Part shown: positions 61,552 through 64,000 of the stretch, piece by piece | Position numbering within the stretch: the stretch's first letter is position 1 | Layout of the letters: each line of letters begins with the position of its first letter | Assembly (NCBI RefSeq): GCF_000410515.1 | Contig: NC_021500.1 | Coordinates: forward strand, 1,116,001-1,180,000 | DNA: 64,000 nucleotides | From: Enterobacter sp. R4-368 | GTDB lineage: Bacteria > Pseudomonadota > Gammaproteobacteria > Enterobacterales > Enterobacteriaceae | Direction of reading: 5' to 3' | Notes under the pieces: model-generated | What the model saw: only the letters and a program-made list of their open reading frames with translations | Told to the model about the DNA's origin: nothing | Databases searched by the model: none | Position numbers and translations under genes: made by a program

Positions 61552-62063
61552 ATGGCATCACCGCCAGGCATCGACCCTAAAAGTAGACGGCAGTTCCTAC
61601 AAAACAATATGAGAGAAATGAGAGAAGCACGCAGCCACGGCTACGGACGTAACGTCGCATTGCCGCAAACTTATTTATGGTTTTATCAGAAGGTGCGCAT
61701 TAATGCGGCCCATTGGCTGTTAACTGTGTTGCTGGCCATCTTCGCTGGCTGAGTTATCAGCCATATCCGCGAGCAGGCGACACGCTTCAGAGCGTGCGCC
61801 AGATCGCCCCAGGCACATGGCTTTACACCACGCAGAACAGCGAAGGCGGTGCCACCGTCCCGACCGTATACCGGTATTACCAACGCAACGCCGATGGAGC
61901 TAGCTTACAGCAGCTTTACGGCGACTTTCCATTCCTGACTGGCAGCAGCACCCTATCGGCGATCGCCGTTGACGGTGACACGGTTCGGGTTGATTACAGC
62001 GGCAGGGTATACAGCATCGAACAGCACGCAGGTCGCTATTTTTTAACGTACAGCCTACGGTAA
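61552..62063 (+). pseudogene. frameshifted single-pass membrane protein gene, unknown function
   Basis: An ATG at 61552 with a strong AGGAG seven bp upstream begins a 66-codon frame that stops at 61752, just after the hydrophobic segment WLLTVLLAIFAG. A second frame, offset by -1, is open from about 61713 to 62063 and reads on naturally (WLSYQPYPRAGDTLQ to RYFLTYSLR). One missing base near 61745 would join them into a protein of about 169 residues, with a basic cytosolic N-terminus, one membrane helix near residue 60 and a soluble periplasmic domain of about 100 residues. An intrinsic terminator follows, so the gene was once complete. No slippery heptamer is seen. Function unknown. Confidence 0.6.
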
Positions 62064-62083
62064 ATTTAAGCGCGCCAGATCTG

Positions 62084-62120
62084 GCCCCGAACCTAAAAAA
62101 GTGGGGCTTTATTTATTTTT
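62084..62120 (+). terminator. intrinsic terminator after the frameshifted gene
   Basis: GCCCC (62084-62088) pairs with GGGGC (62103-62107), followed by TTTATTTATTTTT. It lies 21 bp past the 62063 stop. Confidence 0.65.
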
Positions 62121-62159
62121 GAAAATTATTCGGGTACTCAACGGCGGAAAATCCCGTCG

Positions 62160-62252
62160 TTACTGACGTGGGTATCTTACAGATCGGGTAATACAGTTAT
62201 TTCTCAGCCTACACAAGGAAGGGTACCCTGAATCAGTTGAATCTGATTCAAC
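62160..62252 (-). repeat. degenerate second copy of the thiM TPP riboswitch
   Basis: This stretch aligns without gaps to 61090-61182 with 69 of 93 identical positions (hand count). The block TTATTTCTCAGCCT and GGGTACCCTG are nearly unchanged. The TPP-contacting core is damaged: the aptamer reads GATCTGTAAGATACCC where the functional copy has GATCTGGATAATGCC, so stem P5 cannot form. No thi gene lies downstream. Confidence 0.8.
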
Positions 62253-62508
62253 TTTTCCGTCGGCTCAGCAGTCCATCTCTATTCTGCTAACCTGCTCTGC
62301 CCCAGCCAGGCAAACGGGGCTCTCTCAGTATGTACCGAACCGTGGTTGATAAAATAAATATGGGCAGGAAAGCAATATGGTTATGTTGTCAGTATCAATA
62401 CAATACCCGAAACGGATTTTTATAGATCTATCCTGATGTTCCCGGTTATCAATCGTGTTGATTAAAGATGAATCCGTTAAATTTTTTAATACTTAGCCTG
62501 CTAAGAAA
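62253..62508. other. intergenic stretch without a recognised gene
   Basis: About 250 bp between the riboswitch copy and the terminators of the Wzz-like gene. It is AT-rich, has no frame with a ribosome binding site and contains only a small GAATCA/TGATTC repeat. I see nothing else in it. Confidence 0.5.
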
Positions 62509-62530
62509 ATGGGTGCTGTACAACACCCAT
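62505..62530 (-). terminator. second hairpin downstream of the Wzz-like gene
   Basis: ATGGGTG (62509-62515) pairs with CACCCAT (62524-62530); on the minus strand it is followed by TTTTC. It may be a weaker second terminator. Confidence 0.5.
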
Positions 62531-62558
62531 CTGGTTATTCCTGTTTCCATTTACTACT

Positions 62559-62618
62559 GTAAAAAGCCCGCAACTCTCGAGTGAACAACATTTTTTGGAT
62601 AATTCACTCAGCGGGCTT
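62559..62618 (-). terminator. intrinsic terminator of the Wzz-like gene
   Basis: AAGCCCGC (62564-62571) pairs with GCGGGCTT (62611-62618) and an inner GAGTGAA pairs with TTCACTC. On the minus strand the stem is followed by TTTTTAC. It lies 56 bp past the stop of the Wzz-like gene. Confidence 0.7.
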
Positions 62619-62674
62619 ATACTTTATTTATACGCTACGCTGGCATTACTTTTGGTAACAAGCAACCATGCTTT

Positions 62675-63346
62675 TTAGTTAATTTGCGTTTTTTTGAATA
62701 TTTTCTTTTCATTATATTCAATTATGCTTCTTTTCGTTAAATGATAAAAAGCTGATAAAATAAACCCCATCATTAACGACAACACGATAAATATACCTGT
62801 TTTATATTTCTTACTGACATCACTTTTACTGATAAATATAAAATCCTTTTCATTCGAATAGTCCAGCTTTGTAATAAAGGCTATTTTTGTATATAGTTCA
62901 CTACCATTCATCACGTTGTTTTTATTATCATCAATTATTCTTTTATACGCTTGATAATCCTGAATATACCAGGAGTTGATTTTTTGATATATCGTTTTAA
63001 TTGCAGCATCAGCAATCGGTTTTTCTGAAGTATTGCCTCTCCAGGTGAGATTAATTACTTTTGTTCTTTCATCTGCCTGAATAGTAAATCTGTCACTAAT
63101 GCCTTTAATAATCGATTCAATGAAATTCGATTTGCAATCAAAGTCAGTATTACAATTAATAATCATACTGGGAGCATCACTGTTTATTTTTATTTCATAG
63201 CTTATATTTACTTTATCTTTCTCTACCAACAAAAAAACAATTGCTAAAATCAGCGCTGCCGCCATTGAGAAAATGATGCTTATACTTTTCTTTTTTATAA
63301 AGAAAAGCAACTCGAGTAAATCTATCTCTGTCGTTTGATTATTCAT
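62675..63346 (-). CDS. Wzz-like chain-length-determinant domain membrane protein
   Basis: 223 residues with the polysaccharide co-polymerase layout: a short cytosolic start (TTEIDLLELLFFIKKK), a first membrane helix (ISIIFSMAAALILAIVFLLV), about 140 periplasmic residues, and a second helix (GIFIVLSLMMGFILSAFYHL) with a basic cytosolic tail. Typical Wzz proteins are longer (about 320). The coding sequence is very AT-rich, unlike its surroundings, and there is no transferase gene beside it. Two cysteines (INCNTDFDCK) could form a disulfide. It is likely horizontally acquired. Confidence 0.7.
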   Translation of the reverse strand: MNNQTTEIDLLELLFFIKKKSISIIFSMAAALILAIVFLLVEKDKVNISYEIKINSDAPSMIINCNTDFDCKSNFIESIIKGISDRFTIQADERTKVINLTWRGNTSEKPIADAAIKTIYQKINSWYIQDYQAYKRIIDDNKNNVMNGSELYTKIAFITKLDYSNEKDFIFISKSDVSKKYKTGIFIVLSLMMGFILSAFYHLTKRSIIEYNEKKIFKKTQIN

Positions 63347-63348
63347 TT

Positions 63349-63441
63349 TTAAATCGCCACATTAATCAACAAGTATGTTAAACAAACAAAAGTCAGTGCT
63401 AAAACACCGAAGAACAACTTGGCTGGAATCGTATATTTCAT
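63349..63441 (-). CDS. 30-residue small membrane protein upstream of the Wzz-like gene
   Basis: A 30-codon frame, MKYTIPAKLFFGVLALTFVC then LTYLLINVAI, is one basic start plus a single membrane helix. Its stop lies 2 bp before the Wzz-like ATG, so the two would be translated together. The ribosome binding site is weak (ATAAGAA). It is too short to be scored by gene finders. Whether it is made is unproven. Confidence 0.45.
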   Translation of the reverse strand: MKYTIPAKLFFGVLALTFVCLTYLLINVAI

Positions 63442-63639
63442 TTTCTTATATGATAGGTAAAAGGATAGTTTACTGCTTATCAAATCGTAAGAAAACTCCT
63501 AATTTTGATTGTTTCGCACTTTTTTCCTGCAGTCTGATTTTTGCTTAACCCAGCCCAGCCTTACCAACCCCCACTACCTTTCAAACGCCTCGCGTTGCTG
63601 GAACCGGAGCGCAAAATCACCTTCAAAGATAACGCGACC
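63442..63639. other. intergenic stretch between small ORF and MCP terminator
   Basis: About 200 bp with AT-rich sequence near 63460-63530 that may hold the promoter of the two upstream membrane genes (minus strand). No gene seen. Confidence 0.4.
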
Positions 63640-63669
63640 ATAAAAAGAAAGGCAGGCCGAAGCCTGCCT
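63640..63669 (-). terminator. intrinsic terminator of the MCP pseudogene
   Basis: AGGCAGGC (63650-63657) pairs with GCCTGCCT (63662-63669) around CGAA. On the minus strand TTCTTTTTA follows. Confidence 0.75.
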
Positions 63670-63683
63670 GTCACCGTTTGTCA

Positions 63684-64000
63684 TCAGTTAAGTTTGAAGT
63701 CAGCCACAGCCTGTTTAAGTCATTGCGACTGCACTTTCAGCGAATGGGCCGCGGCAGAGGCTTCCTCAACGAGTGCGGCTTTCTGCTGGGTAACGGAATC
63801 CATTTGCGCGACAGCAATATTGATCTGCTCAATAGCGCGGCTTTGCTCATTGGTGGAGAGATTAATCTCCGGCATCAGTTCGGACACCTATTTAACGGAA
63901 GCGATAATGCACTTCATGCTTTCGCCCGCTCGCTCCCCCCTTTCGCTGCCAGGCTGAGCCTGAGTGCCGGACTGCTCAATCAACTCCTTAATCTCTTTCG
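63684..64000 (-). pseudogene. methyl-accepting chemotaxis protein, C-terminal part, with in-frame stops
   Basis: The minus strand carries the end of an MCP signalling domain: NLSTNEQSRAIEQINIAVAQ, then MDSVTQQKAALVEEASAAA, the adaptation region, and the end ADFKLN. Two stops interrupt it: TAG at 63888-63890 and TGA at 63720-63722. The flanking sequence is also altered (GSERGERAG). The gene continues past the window, so the N-terminal sensor part cannot be judged. The retained terminator shows it was once expressed. Confidence 0.8.

Noticed and set aside
61713..61752. Programmed -1 frameshift in the membrane-protein gene
   Set aside because: No slippery heptamer or downstream pseudoknot is visible, so a mutation is more likely.
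63541..63957. 138-codon plus-strand frame
   Set aside because: It is antisense to the MCP pseudogene, whose protein motifs are clear on the other strand.
1..64000. CRISPR array, tRNA or rRNA genes, prophage or integrase
   Set aside because: I found no regularly spaced repeats, no cloverleaf sequences and no integrase or phage genes in the window.

Overview
The window is chromosomal DNA from a member of the Enterobacteriaceae. Nearly every protein has an E. coli K-12 counterpart of nearly the same length, and the order (rfb, galF, wca/colanic acid, yegH, asmA-dcd-udk, dgcE-alkA-yegD, mdtABCD-baeSR, trhP-CyaR-yegS, fbaB, thiD-thiM) follows the K-12 galF-to-thiM stretch. Several K-12 neighbours are absent (yegIJKL, the gat operon, yegTUVW). 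The genes found in their place fit a Kosakonia/Enterobacter-like plant- or environment-associated genus. That genus assignment is inference.

Layout. 1-4.0 kb: start of an O-antigen cluster on the minus strand (rfbBDAC, then a WecE-type sugar aminotransferase cut by the window edge), preceded by a JUMPstart/ops element. 4.4-5.3 kb: galF. 5.5-28.1 kb: a complete 20-gene colanic acid operon (wza to wcaM) on the minus strand, with its own JUMPstart/ops and a possible RcsAB box. 28.8-35.1 kb: yegH, a divergent DeoR-type regulator/Nudix hydrolase pair, asmA, dcd and udk. 35.5-41.3 kb: dgcE, alkA and yegD. 41.5-52.5 kb: the mdtABCD-baeSR efflux and envelope-stress operon. 52.6-54.0 kb: two accessory genes (an XRE-type membrane regulator and a secreted TPR protein). 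54.1-56.6 kb: trhP, the sRNA CyaR with a CRP site, and yegS. 56.9-61.2 kb: an orphan enolase-superfamily sugar-acid dehydratase, fbaB, thiD and thiM with a TPP riboswitch. 61.2-64.0 kb: an AT-rich, decayed accessory segment.

How the genes work together. Most of the first 28 kb builds surface polysaccharide. rfbBDA(C) make dTDP-sugars and galF modulates UDP-glucose supply. cpsB, cpsG, gmd, fcl and gmm control GDP-mannose and GDP-fucose. The wca transferases assemble the colanic acid repeat on the lipid carrier loaded by WcaJ, WzxC flips it, WcaD polymerises it, and Wza-Wzb-Wzc export it and control its length. Two ops elements imply that RfaH lets both long operons be read through. The mdt-bae block is a self-regulated envelope-stress efflux system.

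The least ordinary part is 61.2-64.0 kb. It holds a second, degenerate, gap-free copy of the thiM TPP riboswitch (69 of 93 positions identical by hand count) about 1.07 kb upstream of the functional one. Between the two copies lies a frameshifted membrane-protein gene with a strong ribosome binding site and its own terminator. Beyond it are an AT-rich Wzz-like gene, a 30-residue membrane peptide and a chemotaxis-receptor pseudogene. No CRISPR array, transposase, integrase, tRNA or rRNA was seen. I do not claim a proven new system.
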